A DNA stretch of 64,000 nucleotides from Chaenocephalus aceratus. Its lineage: Eukaryota > Chordata > Actinopteri > Perciformes > Channichthyidae. The DNA lies in the NCBI GenBank assembly GCA_023974075.1, contig CM043797.1, forward strand, positions 36,956,666 through 37,020,665, read 5' to 3'. A program made the position numbers and the translations under genes. The notes under the pieces were generated by a model. It did no database searches, was not told the origin of the DNA, and worked only from the letters and a program-made list of their open reading frames with translations. Shown one piece after another: positions 35,720 through 46,534 of this stretch. Position 1 is the first letter of the stretch, and every line of letters begins with the position of its first letter.

Positions 35720-36502
35720 CAGTGGCGGATTTAGGATTGTAGGAGGTCCGGGGCTTAGCCCAGGAGTTGTTGGGGGGGGGGTGCAGGGGTAAAGTGCTAT
35801 TTTTGTTTTGACAAGGGGGGGGTGGACCAAACATCTAGGGGGGTCCGGGGGCATGCTCCCCTGGGAAGATTTTTTTTTTTTTTTTTTTTTAATATTGAAT
35901 TAACAGCATCAATCTGGTGCACTTTGAGGGCAACATTAACCCCACCTTAATAACACCTTAAAGCGGACAAAAGGCACTGGAGAACACTTATTCATTAACA
36001 CCCTTTAATGAAGCAAGCTAATGCCTTAACTCACTCAAATACAGTCGTTTACTTATTTCGGTTAAACGAATGTGCGTAGAGTTTTAAAGGATGCGGATAG
36101 TCTCACCTTGATTCTGGCGCATTGCTTATCGTTTTATAGATCTATTCTCATCCACCATCTTTGTTTGTGACGTAAAGAGTGTAACAGTCACGTTTCTGAA
36201 TCGGACACTGAATGCAGTCACAGCCAATCGGAGTCTGATTCAAAGGGTTGCCTGTCAGTTCCGTTGCTATGGTTCCGTTGTTATGTGTACTGAAACGAGA
36301 GCTGGTATACTTCCACTAACGAAAACAAAATAAAAATTGTAATACGTTATTTTAGTGTCTTTTTTAGCGCATAATTTACCGCATAATCAGCAAAATGGCG
36401 CAGATTTTTAAAAGGCCGCATATTTATCAAAAGGCCGCATAATCCCCGCATTTTTCCACACAAAGTTGAGAGAAAAAAGAGTTAACTCGTCTTGACGTGA
36501 AG

Positions 36503-36505
36503 TAG

Positions 36506-36546
<41 letters not shown>

Positions 36547-36655
36547 TGATGATGATGATGATGATGATGATGGTGATGGTGATGATGATGATGGTGATGT
36601 GATGATGATGACGACGACACGACGACACGACGACGACGACGACGACGCAACGTCA
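36503..36655. repeat. (GAT)n / (GAC)n trinucleotide repeat
   Basis: GAT units with TGGTGAT variants pass into ACGACG units near 36610. It lies just upstream of the CGGBP1-like exon. The minus-strand His/Ile/Ser homopolymer ORFs here are artefacts of this repeat. Confidence 0.9.
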
Positions 36656-36693
36656 TCAGCTCGCGCATCACAGAAGGTAAACAACACCGTAGA

Positions 36694-37008
36694 GTGAACG
36701 TGTGGAACTCACACGAGAGAGAAAACACCAAGATGAAAAAATCTAATCCATCTCATTTACCGACGAACATTTCTGCTAAAGACCGGGCAAAGCAGTTCCC
36801 CGATGTCTTGCACGAAAGTGGGGGGAAACTATTCTGCACCCCGTGCAACTGTGTGTTGGAGCATAAGAGAACATCGACGGTGACGACCCACTTTGATTCA
36901 TTCAAACATTCGAAAATGCTTTCTGCTGCTGCGGACAAGAAAGCCAAACAACTCACGTTCACCGAGGCATCGACCTCCAAAACCCTTTCGAGGGCTACAA
37001 GAAACGAG
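36694..37008 (+). CDS. CGGBP1-like BED/C2H2 zinc-finger exon of a hAT transposase
   Basis: From either Met (36694 or, more likely, 36733) the frame encodes a basic N-terminus and then a finger with GGKLFCTPCNCVLEHKRTS followed by THFDSFKH. The spacing CxxC...H(4-5)H and the flanking HESGGKLFC resemble CGGBP1, a vertebrate protein domesticated from a hAT transposase that binds CGG-rich DNA. The frame ends within three codons after ACGAG|GTGAGT, a consensus 5' splice site at 37009-37014, so this is probably exon 1 and should be read to 37008. No downstream catalytic exon is recognisable before 38 kb. The exon has no internal stop, unlike most ORFs here. It could be a relict transposase or a host gene exon; I favour the former. 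Confidence 0.6.
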
Positions 37009-37073
37009 GTGAGTAGCCTACAAGATTGAAGCTGGTCAGATAAAGTAAATGAAAACAGAATGAGGCGGAGAAG

Positions 37074-37090
37074 TGTGTGTGTGTGTGTGT

Positions 37091-37136
<46 letters not shown>
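37074..37136. repeat. (TG)n microsatellite
   Basis: TG tract with one GGTG interruption. Confidence 0.95.
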
Positions 37137-37137
<1 letters not shown>

Positions 37138-37454
37138 TTGAGTGTGATTAAAATAGCCCTATTGCTTTTACAATAAATAAACATTAAATGTGTTTAATTG
37201 AATAGTAAAGGGATTTAACGTTAGTGGCAGGTTGTGTGTGAGAGAGAATAAATAAGACAGCCCAATATTTAAAAATATATATTTCGCAACTTTCCTCATA
37301 TTTCGCAAGTTCCCGCAATTTCACCGCATAAAATAACATAAAAACCCCGCATGTTTAATCGCATAATCAAGGATTTTTGCCCACGTTTTTCTGGAGGGTC
37401 TAACTAATTGAGGAAACATGTAAGGTAAGGTGACGCAATTTAACACTTTGCTAT

Positions 37455-37779
37455 GTTTGCATGTTATTGTAGAAGTCTTTCCAATATGTGAAGCGAACTG
37501 GGAAGACATCGGACAGAGAGTAACAATCAAGGGACTCCATCTGCCAGAACGAGCATCTTCACCTCCTTCGCTCCGCCTCCACTTACTGTCCTCGAGCCTT
37601 AGCACATATACTAAGTGATCTTGACAGCACTTATGCCCAGCAGGAATGCGCCTCCTCGTTCTACCGCTCTGGCTATATTGTAGATGAGGAGTTTGAGTCA
37701 CTTCAGATTTTTAGGAAAGAGTCCAAGGGGCGGAAGAGTAAAATGATCCTCTTCTCCCCACCGGCAGTGGAAGATTAGT
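37455..37779 (+). pseudogene. Unrecognised exon-like coding stretch with one frameshift
   Basis: After TGTTATTGTAG (possible acceptor at 37472) a frame reads PICEANWEDIGQRVTIKGLH and LPERASSPPSLRLHLLSSS. It then stops, while the next frame continues from about 37590 with ILSDLDSTYAQQECASSF, YIVDEEFESLQIFRKES and KSKMILFSPPAVED to a TAG at 37779. One small insertion near 37588 explains the break. Composition and amphipathic pattern look protein-coding. I do not recognise the family; it may be a captured host exon or a transposon protein. No start codon is visible. Confidence 0.5.
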
Positions 37780-38272
37780 TCCTACCCCCCGCCTGAGCAA
37801 TGAGTCCAGTTTTAGCTCGGTCTGCTCTTCTAAATCAAGTATACTACCTGTTAAATCAGGCTGTTATGCAACAACACACTGGTTTCTTTGTCTCTCTCGC
37901 AATCTTTCTCGCTTTCTTCCTCCCCCTTACACCTTCTCTCTGTGTTCCATGTGTCAGTTTCTCCATCATGTTGCTTCTCCTTTCCTTCTCTTTTGTTTCC
38001 CCTACTTTCCCTCAGGCTGTAAAACTAGAAGGCCATGGCATTGAGGTGTGGTGCTAGTGCCATCTCTTGACTAAATAGAGGTTGTGAGGTTGTGATGGTG
38101 CCAGAGTGAGACAAGAGAGAGAATGTGGGTGGGGCTGGCAGCGCATACACCACATGTTGGAGGGTTAGGGTTAAACCTAACCCTCATTATTGAAGGGGCT
38201 GCCTGAAACTGTACCATTTAACCCACATCCTAACCCCTTCTTCTTGTATTGGCCAATCTTCCAAGAAATAGT
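37780..38272. other. No gene seen
   Basis: Pyrimidine-rich spacer with a small tandem AGGGTTAGGGTTAAACCTAA near 38161-38180. Confidence 0.5.
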
Positions 38273-38276
38273 TTAA

Positions 38277-38684
38277 TGAGGCCCTATCTATTGTGTTATA
38301 GGTTTGTGTGCATGTAAACGGTCTGCAAATGCTAAAATCCCTGTGTTCCCTGCCTGAAACGCCTCCATTGGACTCCTTTGTTTACTTCTGGAACAAAGTG
38401 ACATCACTATGTAACCCCTGCGCTTCTATTGGCTACCAACACATTGTACTTGATAGGCTGGAGGTGGGGCATCGGTAAATGGTTGAACAATCACAACAGT
38501 GCTGGCCAGCTAACCAATCAGAGCAGACTGGGCTCTGGTTTCAGACAGAGGGTGAACAGAGGTGCTGCAGCACAGGCAGTATGAGAAGAATAAAGAGCTT
38601 TTTGAACATTAAAGCATGGAGACATGTCGCATTAGAGACACTACATACATATAAGAACCTACACATTAGCAAAATAAGTCATAT
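38277..38684 (-). mobile_element. Miniature TTAA-type element, family A, copy 4
   Basis: TTAA is present at both ends (38273-38276, 38685-38688). The left end is TGAGGCCCTATCTATTGTG. Internal family A blocks include CCATTGGACTCCTTTGTTTA, GGCCAGCTAACCAATCAGAG and AGGTGCTGCAGCACAGGCAG. It preserves the empty site GAACATTAAAGCATGGA that is occupied in copy 3. Confidence 0.85.
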
Positions 38685-38688
38685 TTAA

Positions 38689-39316
38689 GCAAACCTAGTT
38701 GCTATGGTGTTCTTCAGAGAACCAGAAGGATTACTCAGACTCAGAAGATGGGCTTTTCTCTCAGTGCTTTCCCCTCATTTCTTCTGGGTTCTTGTTTGCC
38801 CTGTTGTATAAACCTTATTGTCTTTTGTTTTGACATTGAACTTCTCCTCATAAGATTCAGTGGTCTGCACAGCTGCACATCAAGAGAGACGAGATATGTT
38901 ACAAAACATCTTCCCCTCACAGCAAATCTAATTGTTATTCAACCTTGATGCAAAAATAGAAGCTTTTCCCACAAACTTTTAACTGTAGTCATTCACACAT
39001 AAACATATGCACGCACAAACACACTTTCTGTTCAAACAGAGGAGGTCGTAATAGTATTGGTAACAGTGCATTAAAAATGTTTGCATAAATTCTCTATTCA
39101 TATTATGCCCACTAGTGCGGGTAATTGAGATTGTGTTGCGATGTATGAGGTGGAATCTGTGTTGTCCCTGTTTAGCTTGGTGATCTATATTCAGAGAAAA
39201 TGCCGAGATAACACTCATTTGCTTCAACAAATGCTCACACGTAAACAATCACACATTTGTTTTACTTTGCTTGTTAGGATTTCCATCTATTGGTAGTCAA
39301 TTCCAAACTGCTGAGC
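38689..39316. other. No gene seen
   Basis: Spacer with short ORFs only. Confidence 0.5.
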
Positions 39317-40472
39317 TTAACCTGTTAAGCCCCAAGCCTGTTTTTCAGGTCTCAGGCTCGAAAAATGACATTCCCAGAACAAATGACCATAACTACACTT
39401 CTAAAAGGGGGACATTAATAATCTCTTTTCTCAAAGCAATGATAAACCTGTGAGTTGGATGTAGAAAAGTCAGAATCAATATAGATTTTTTATTTTAAAG
39501 AACATTCAGATTGAACATAGAAAAAAACTGTAAATGATTGTGTCCGTCCCAAAATAATTTTTTACTTATAGTGAAAACCACTCTTGAATAATGGGTTGGT
39601 AGACTAAAAGCTTTAGGAATCCAAAGTACAACATATATAAAGTACCCTGTATCAAGATTGATGCAAAACAAGTGACATTTGACCTTTTTTGAGAGATTTA
39701 GCACAAAAAAACACTTCTGGGGTCATTTGGGTGGATTTTCCATATCTCTGGCCCCCCTTGGTCGATTTTGATGATTGACATGTCTTTCTAGCCGTCAGAG
39801 CCAATGGAATCGAGGGTTCCCCATACACACACAGGTTACCAAATAAGGATTGATAATGACGCGTAGAAAAACCAGAAGCTGCGCTAGCCTCTGGTGGCTA
39901 CCATTAGCAGCACATTTTTCTTCTCCGATTTTTGCATAAAAATTGAATTATGGACTATCAATAATTTGTTTTAAGTGACAGACACATTGCTATAACCTAT
40001 GGATTAACCTTCAGCCGCGTTTTTTCTCGTTTTAATGCCATTGAGCACGACTTTTGATCAGAATAACAGCTGAGCATATCTCCGTGTTTTGCTACCTAAA
40101 GCTACTCGTGTGTCGTCTGTATTTGCTTCCCCTGTCACAAGTTCAGATCGCTCAGTGATGATCCTTATATTTCTATAATCTGTGGACTCTCAGGATGTTA
40201 TCTAAGCTTATTTGTGCAGATCCAATATCGATCGGTATAGCTAGAGTTCTGTGCTAACGGCCTTAATATTTGTTTGCCCGAGGCTAATTCAGAGGTTCAG
40301 CGTTAGCTTTGAGGTTTTAAAAAAAAAAATTCAGTTAGCTGAGTATCTTCCTGTTACATAGATATGAAACATTCATAGTTTATTCAATCTTAAGAAGCCC
40401 TCAGACGCTTTTGCTTGCAGATGTTGTGATTTCGGCCCCTTCGGTGGGTCCGTGGGGTTTAAGAGGTTTTAA
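39317..40472. mobile_element. TTAA-associated element, about 1.15 kb
   Basis: The left end TTAACCTGTTAAGCCCCAAG and the right end, in reverse complement TTAAAACCTCTTAAACCCCA, form imperfect inverted repeats with TTAA at the outermost position. The interior has a hairpin near 39332-39360 (AGCCTG...CAGGCT) and no transposase. The exact limits are uncertain by a few bases. Confidence 0.7.
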
Positions 40473-40847
40473 GGTAAACCAGCTGTTACCACTGAACTGA
40501 ACTGTAATCACCTTTTTTTCAAGGATAAACACACACACACACACATATATAAAACACGTTTTTTTTTAGATGACAGTAAATAGGTTATACAGTTTTAGAA
40601 TACAGACATTCTGTAACATTTCCTTATTAGCATTCATCACGAGGAAAGCTGAGGCTAAAAGGCTGGAAAGTGAGAGGATCACCAAAGTTAATAAATGTTA
40701 TCCTGCGGGTTGGATAAACGTTTTTTTCGTTGTTATCCATCCTATAGTTTTCAAGATAGTTCACTCAAGAATATAAACCTTGTGGTGGCATTAGAGAAAA
40801 AGTAAAGGTTTACCCAATGCATTGTCTGAGACCCATGAATATTACTT
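40473..40847. other. No gene seen
   Basis: Spacer with a short (CA)n run near 40528. Confidence 0.5.
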
Positions 40848-40944
40848 TTGGAAAATGAAAGCATGTAAACATGTCACAAAAGAGGCACTAAATACAAATG
40901 TGAACCTGAAAATGAGCATTATATATCCTCTTAATAAACTGTTA
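40848..40944 (-). mobile_element. Family A fragment, copy 5
   Basis: GAAAGCATGTAAACATGTC, then ACTAAATACAAATGTGAACC, then GAGCATTATATATCCTCTTAA matches the right end of copies 2 and 4, with TTAA at the border. The left part is missing. Confidence 0.6.
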
Positions 40945-41424
40945 CTATCCTTAGAGTTAAGCCTCACCCCAGTGAGATGAATGTGATGAATCATGACATT
41001 GTCATGAAACAATTCATGAATGGAGTTTTCAGTGAGTGTGTAGGGATATTCAGTTTTCAACCAAGAACATTTCAAGAATTGTCATGAACATATCAAGAAC
41101 TGTTCATAACAACTTCATGAACCATTCATGAAACAGTTCATACCCAGTCACTGAATATAATTCAATGGCTGGCTATGAACTGTTCATGAACTGTTCATGA
41201 ACCATTGACTGTGGGTCAATTGGCAACCATAGAAAACAACAATTATGTCAATCACAATGGAACTTTACTCAAATTAACAAACAAACAAACAAACATACAT
41301 GTATACAGGTGGAGCACTACAATTAATCCTATCACTATTTGAAGCAGTTCTTGACACTCAGCTGCACAACATTTTTTGTTACGGGTCCCAAAAGCTTGGG
41401 TACCACAGCAACAATAAATGATTT

Positions 41425-41494
41425 CTGTAGAAAACAGAAAAGTGCAGCAGCAATAATTATACACAGGATCCGGTTGATCGTCTGGAATGCTTCT
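41425..41494. repeat. 70-bp direct repeat, copy 1
   Basis: It matches 42811-42880 over 70 bp with two mismatches. Read on the minus strand it ends CTTTTCTGTTTTCTACAG, a strong splice-acceptor look-alike. Confidence 0.95.
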
Positions 41495-41628
41495 TATTCA
41501 AAATTCAAAGTACACAGTTACATTCAAATAGCTGAACTTTACAAACATCACATTTCTCCATTTAAGTTATCCGTCTGTCACAGTCAATTACGTATCTCAA
41601 GGAGAAATTCAACATAGTCAATATAAAT

Positions 41629-42440
41629 TATTACATTACATTGCATTTAGCTGACGCTTTTATCCAAAGCGACTTACAATAAGTGCGTTCGACCAACAAA
41701 ATACAAACTTGAAGAAAACAGAATCATATAAGTACATCAGGTTCATAGAGCAAAAATATTTCAAGTGCTACTCAACTGGCTTTAGGTAAGCCAGTCCATA
41801 AGTGCTTTTGTTAATAGTTATATTGCTCGAAGTGGAGTCGAAAGAGATGAGTTTTCAGTCTGCGCCGGAAGGTGTGTAAGCTTTCTGCTGTCCTGATGTC
41901 AGTGGGGAGCTCATTCCACCATCTTGGAGCCAGGATAGCAAACCCACGTGTTTTTGCTGATGGGAACTTGGGTCCCCTTCGCAGTGAGGGTGCAGCGAGC
42001 CGTTTGGTTGATGCAGAGCGGAGTGCACGTGCTGGGGTGTACGATTAACCATGTCCTGGATGTAGGAAGGGCCAGATCCATTCGCAGCATGGTACGCAAG
42101 TACCATTGTCTTGAAGTGGATTCTAGCAGTTACCGGAAGCCAGTGGAGGGAGCGGAGGAGCGGCGTGGTGTGGGAGAATTTAGGAAGGTTGAAGACCAGA
42201 CGAGCCGCTGCATTCTGGATGAGCTGCAGGTCGGATGGCACATGCAGGTAGACCAGCCAGGAGAGAGTTGCAGTAGTTTAGGCGTGAGATGATGAGAGCC
42301 TGGACCAGAACCTGCGTCGCTTTCTGGGTCAGCTGGGGACGCATCCTCCTGATGTTGTAAAGCGTGTATCTGCAGCAGCGGGTTGTAGCAGCTATGTTTG
42401 CAGTGAAGGACAGGTTGTTATCTATAAACACATAACGCTA
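41629..42440 (-). mobile_element. L2-type LINE, 3' part
   Basis: The 3' terminus on the minus strand is TAAGTCGCTTTGGATAAAAG then CGTCAGCTAAATGCAATGTAA, a common fish L2 ending, with an ATTAC-type tail at 41629-41646. Upstream it encodes the C-terminal domain of ORF2. It is inserted between the two 70-bp direct repeats of the TTCATGAA element. Confidence 0.8.
41855..42431 (-). pseudogene. L2 ORF2, C-terminal domain
   Basis: The minus-strand frame from 42431 reads DNNLSFTANIAATTRCCRYT then ISRLNYCNSLLAGLP. The reading shifts frame near 42200 into DLQLIQNAAARLVFNLPKFS, LLRSLHWLPVTARIHFKTM and AYHAANGSGPSYIQD. These are hallmarks of the region behind the L2 reverse transcriptase. The polymerase and endonuclease are missing through 5' truncation. 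The same family occurs in pieces at 9290-10215. Confidence 0.8.
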
Positions 42441-42810
42441 TCAAATAATACTTTCTATCAATATATCTATCTTTACCAAATATAACATATTATGGAGATC
42501 ACAAAATACACTGTCAATGTTAATAAACAAAAACAAGGCAATGTGCCTGCAAGACTGCACTCAGGTAAACAAAACATATTACCCGTGCGCAGCAGCTAAC
42601 CTGCCTGCGAGCCTTCGCTCAGGTCACATTTACCCAGGTGCGGCTGAAGCCCGCGAAAATGGCATCTATTGTTGCCGACAGTTTAGTATTTTTAAAATAC
42701 CGTTACTATGTCAAACATGCTCACAACCTTCTGACACACTCTCCTAAACATCTCCAACATCATATCTAATTCACACAAGTTAACATCGATCATTTTCATT
42801 ATGTACTGAC

Positions 42811-42880
42811 CTGTAGAAAACAGAAAAGTGGAGCAGCAATAATTATACACAGGATCCGGTTGATCGTCTGGATTGCTTCT
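42811..42880. repeat. 70-bp direct repeat, copy 2
   Basis: Partner of 41425-41494; the two copies are 1386 bp apart. Confidence 0.95.
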
Positions 42881-43527
42881 GAGGAGGGGTGTCCCCACTA
42901 AAATAACCCAGATGTCACCGCTCACCTGCCAAAGGTTCCACCTTGGCGCTACTTACTCGTACTGCTTCTCAAACAGTACAGATAAACCATAAAATGATAT
43001 GAATGTCACCAAAATAAATACAGATAATGTTCAGTTTCAAATTCACTATTGTTTTGTTTTAAGATTAAAAGTTTTAAAAAAGAAAGAAATGTTAAAATAG
43101 TAGATGAATATTCAAGAGGTCTTTAAAAACATCCACTGATCATCAAAAGTTCAAAATGCTCATGAATATTCCAAAATATTCTGAACTTGCCACAATCATC
43201 CAAAATTCATGAAATGCTCATAGTCATGAAAAGTTCATGAAATACTCATGCCACTTTTTGGGGTTTTAATTATATGTTGTGATTGGCTGGATCATGAAAA
43301 GTTCATAAATTGCTCATAAAAGTCTGTCATGAGCAAAACAGGAACTTTATATGAATGAACAATGTTCATAAACATTTCATGAACTGCTCTTTAAAATGGT
43401 TCATGAGCATTTTAAGAATTTTGGTTCATGAACATGACAAGTGAACATATAATGAGTTGTTCATGAATGTTTCATGAGTGCTCATGAACAGCTCATAAAG
43501 TCATGAACTCCATCTCGCAGGGGAAGC

Positions 43528-45954
43528 TATTTCATTTGTTGAAACAAATCGGATGAATATTTGTTTTTCACCTAATCACAGAAGTAAAACATTTGAAATA
43601 ATCCTTGCTTACCATAAAAAAACACAGTCATGTTGATGTATCGTGTATTTAGATTCATGGCTGTAGACTACCGTTGTCGTTGTAAGTAGAGAATCAATCA
43701 CTGATGATCAAGTGAGACAGACTTTATTTTACAGCCACCAAGCGCATATGGTTGTCAAATGTTGTTAATCTCAAGAGTAAGCAATTAAAACCCTTCTTAG
43801 GTCACTTAGAGAACTCTTATCTTACGTTTTAAATAAGTCAGACACACTTGCACTGCTTGCATACACTCATTCACACAAAGGTTCTTAATCCACATTCCAT
43901 ATTGTAGAATATTTTTTAAATGTTGTGGACAGCACATGACTGTAGTCAAAGTATACATAGTATATTGTAGGGGCTAGTTATACTACTTAGTGTTTCAGAT
44001 TCTTTGCACACAGAGTAGCAAAGTTTCCTTAAAATGTTGCTCAAGAAGATTAGTGTCGTTCAAAGTTCAGACCATCATCAAAGACGACCTGAACTACAAA
44101 AGCTTTTGGGAACAGATTTATACTGTAGCTTTGTGGATGCTTCCCCAGCGACCTTTCAGTATAAATGTACAAGTTCTAGCCAACAAACTTTGCTGTGGAT
44201 TGTACCTGGGGTGGTAAGGAAAGGTTGTTGCGTATGCTTTCAATCTCCTTGACTCTTGAGCTATAGATAGATGGATGTTGATAGATAGATTTGTCTCAAG
44301 TTGGGAAATTGTTCAACGTGGCTAGATTGATGTATCATCCGATATATTAAGAACAGATTTTAAAATGCTAGACCTATGTCATTATTCACATTCACTGTCC
44401 AGTGTGTCCTTGAAGTGAAGTGTGGAGTGTGTGTGCCTCAGATGGTCGAGTGTAGAATTGACAAATGGGAAAAAACCTGATGTCACGTAAATCAGAGAGC
44501 TGTGTATGGAATTGCCATCAGCCTAGGTGTGTTTTGCAGCCAGTCAGACACATTAGGGCACTGTGCACTATCAAGGACACGCTGCATTAACTGACATGAT
44601 TCACTTTATCGAAAGAATTAGACAGGTAAGGCAACAAAAGCATCACCAGTGCAGAAAATGGACCAAAGGCTGTTCAATAAACAAGTTACAGATTGTTGTT
44701 ACCAGCGCTGTCAGTATATGCTGTCCCGAGGTAAACAGATGTATTGATGTTTACTCTGAGCAAGGACATTGAACATGATTTTTGTGACTACAAATCTCTC
44801 TTGACATGTTTATTTTGTAACGAAAAACATGTATTTGTAATCACACATTAAAAAAGGTCATTCAACAGTCATTAAATATGAGTTTTCAACCCTGAAATGT
44901 AGTTAATGGATGAAAAAGGAAACATGACTATCCTTGCCTTCTTGTTTGATGTCACAAAGTCAACTTTTACTACGTATTTTACTTTGAGAATCACATTTGA
45001 ATGTTCAAACAGGAGGCATGAGGGACTGGGATGGTTGCGCTGCGAAGAGATGTCAGATATTTTTCAGGATAATGTCCACAATGGCATCCACCAGTCTTAT
45101 ATCAGGGTGTCAATGGCAGATGATGAATAGCTCCTGCTGTAGCCACGAACAGTCATTGTATTCCTTCTCAAGATCCAAATATACATAAACACTCTCACCA
45201 TTACTCTTGTAAAGCAATAAATAACCTTAACGGTAACACTGATAGACTTTTGAAGGCGTTTCAGCTAATTGTAATAGATAAATGGATAAACAGCAGGAAG
45301 CAGCTGACACTTATTTTGTCAAAGCAGTGTGAATAACGAAGGCACCAACTTTAAAGATATGGGAATTCTTCTCGCTTGGTGATTTTACCCCCACAATGCA
45401 GCTGTATTCCAATCAGTTTTCTCTATGGTAATACCATACCTGCCTGCTTTAGGCTTAGGTATCTCTTTGCCTCATGCCTGCTAAGGAGGTTACATTTTTG
45501 GCTTTGTTTTATCTGTCAGCAGAGTTGCAGAAAAGCTTCTGGCTTGAGTTTCATGAAACTGGGTGGAAGGGTATAGAATGGGCTGGGGGGAAGACAAATT
45601 TAAATTCAGAAAAAGGGCATGAAAAGGAATTATGTGTAACTTTTGTTTGATCAATTTAAGCTGCATGTGTGTTGTTGCAATAAGCAGGGAATATATGGAC
45701 ACATCTGAAGTGTCAGTTTAGCTCTATGTGCCGGGTATGGATTGTCGTTACTGGTACTGCGTCCTGAGGTTAACTGGTAAAAACATTTTAACTCTAAATG
45801 AGGACATTGACCATGAGTGTTGTCACTTGATATCCCTCCGAAACTTTGTGTTTCACTTTTGTTAATGTTGAAAGATAATGGTATTGTGGTGCATTTCTTG
45901 TTGCAGTAATCAGGAAAAACATGGTTTCTGACTGAGAGGAGAACATGCTATTGA
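43528..45954. other. No gene seen (2.4 kb)
   Basis: AT-rich spacer with short ORFs. A faint similarity links about 44690-44800 with about 45735-45850 (GATTGTxGTTAC...GAGGACATTGAxCATGA-like order), possibly an old duplication. Confidence 0.4.
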
Positions 45955-46179
45955 GTCAGAACCATGGGCGTAATTTCCACTGGGGACAGGGGGGACATGT
46001 CCCCCCCACTTTTCAAAATCCCATTTGTCCCCCCCCCACTTTTTAAATGTGTTTATTATATTTTTGTACGCAAGCCGTCATCGTCACGGAGGAGCGTCTG
46101 CGTGTGTGTGTGGCACAAGCTTATCTTGTGAGAGAGAGATAGAAAGAGAGAGAGACAGAGAGAGAGATACATAGAGATT

Positions 46180-46355
46180 TACGGGGGTTTTTGTTAGCAT
46201 TTGGTGCTAGCTCGGAGCTAACGGAGATTAGTAGCTGTTTCAACAATAAGGAGAGGGAGAGCTCTTTCGATAGTTACGGGGGTTGTTGTCAGCATTTGGT
46301 GCTAGCTCGGAGCTAACGGAGATTAGAAGCTGTTTCAACAATAAGGAGAGGGAGA
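46180..46355. repeat. 95-bp tandem duplication
   Basis: TTACGGGGGTT...GTTAGCATTTGGTGCTAGCT and GAGCTAACGGAGATTAG...AACAATAAGGAGAGGGAGAG occur twice, 95 bp apart, with few differences. It sits in the left part of the hAT element. Confidence 0.9.
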
Positions 46356-46534
46356 GACCTCTCCTGTCGGACTGAGAGATAACGTCAGCTCAGGGAGGTA
46401 AAGGACTCTGAGTGATTAGATTGTAAACTTTAGTCAAAGTTATCTCACTGGGTCTCAAACGGTTTGGTCATCTATGTAAACAAATATTTCCATCTATGTA
46501 ATATTAGTTGTATATAAAATAAGTTAAGAAATCC

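Larger units (their letters stand above)
35720..37392 (+). mobile_element. hAT-derived element with CGGBP1-like exon, right end not found
   Basis: The left end CAGTGGCGGATTTAGG is a typical hAT terminus. The segment at about 35830-35945 (GTCCGGGGGCATGCTCCCC, poly-T, GGTGCACTTTGAGGGCAACA) recurs in reverse orientation at 48540-48660 inside another hAT. A coding exon begins at 36694-36733. Motifs of the form CCGCAT cluster on either side of that exon. No matching right terminus or second copy of the flanking 8 bp was found, so the element is truncated, or two hATs are juxtaposed. Confidence 0.6.
40960..43527. mobile_element. Element with inverted TTCATGAA-rich arms (about 2.57 kb)
   Basis: The left end AGCCTCACCCCAGTGAGATG and the right end, in reverse complement AGCTTCCCCTGCGAGATGG, are imperfect inverted repeats. 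Inside each lies an arm (about 260 and 390 bp) packed with GTTCATGAAC/ATTCATGAAT palindromes. The interior holds a 70-bp direct repeat and an inserted L2. No transposase was recognised. The class and target duplication are undetermined. Confidence 0.6.

Noticed and set aside
36408..36731. Minus-strand ORFs rich in His, Ile and Ser
   Set aside because: Produced by the (GAT)n/(GAC)n repeat.
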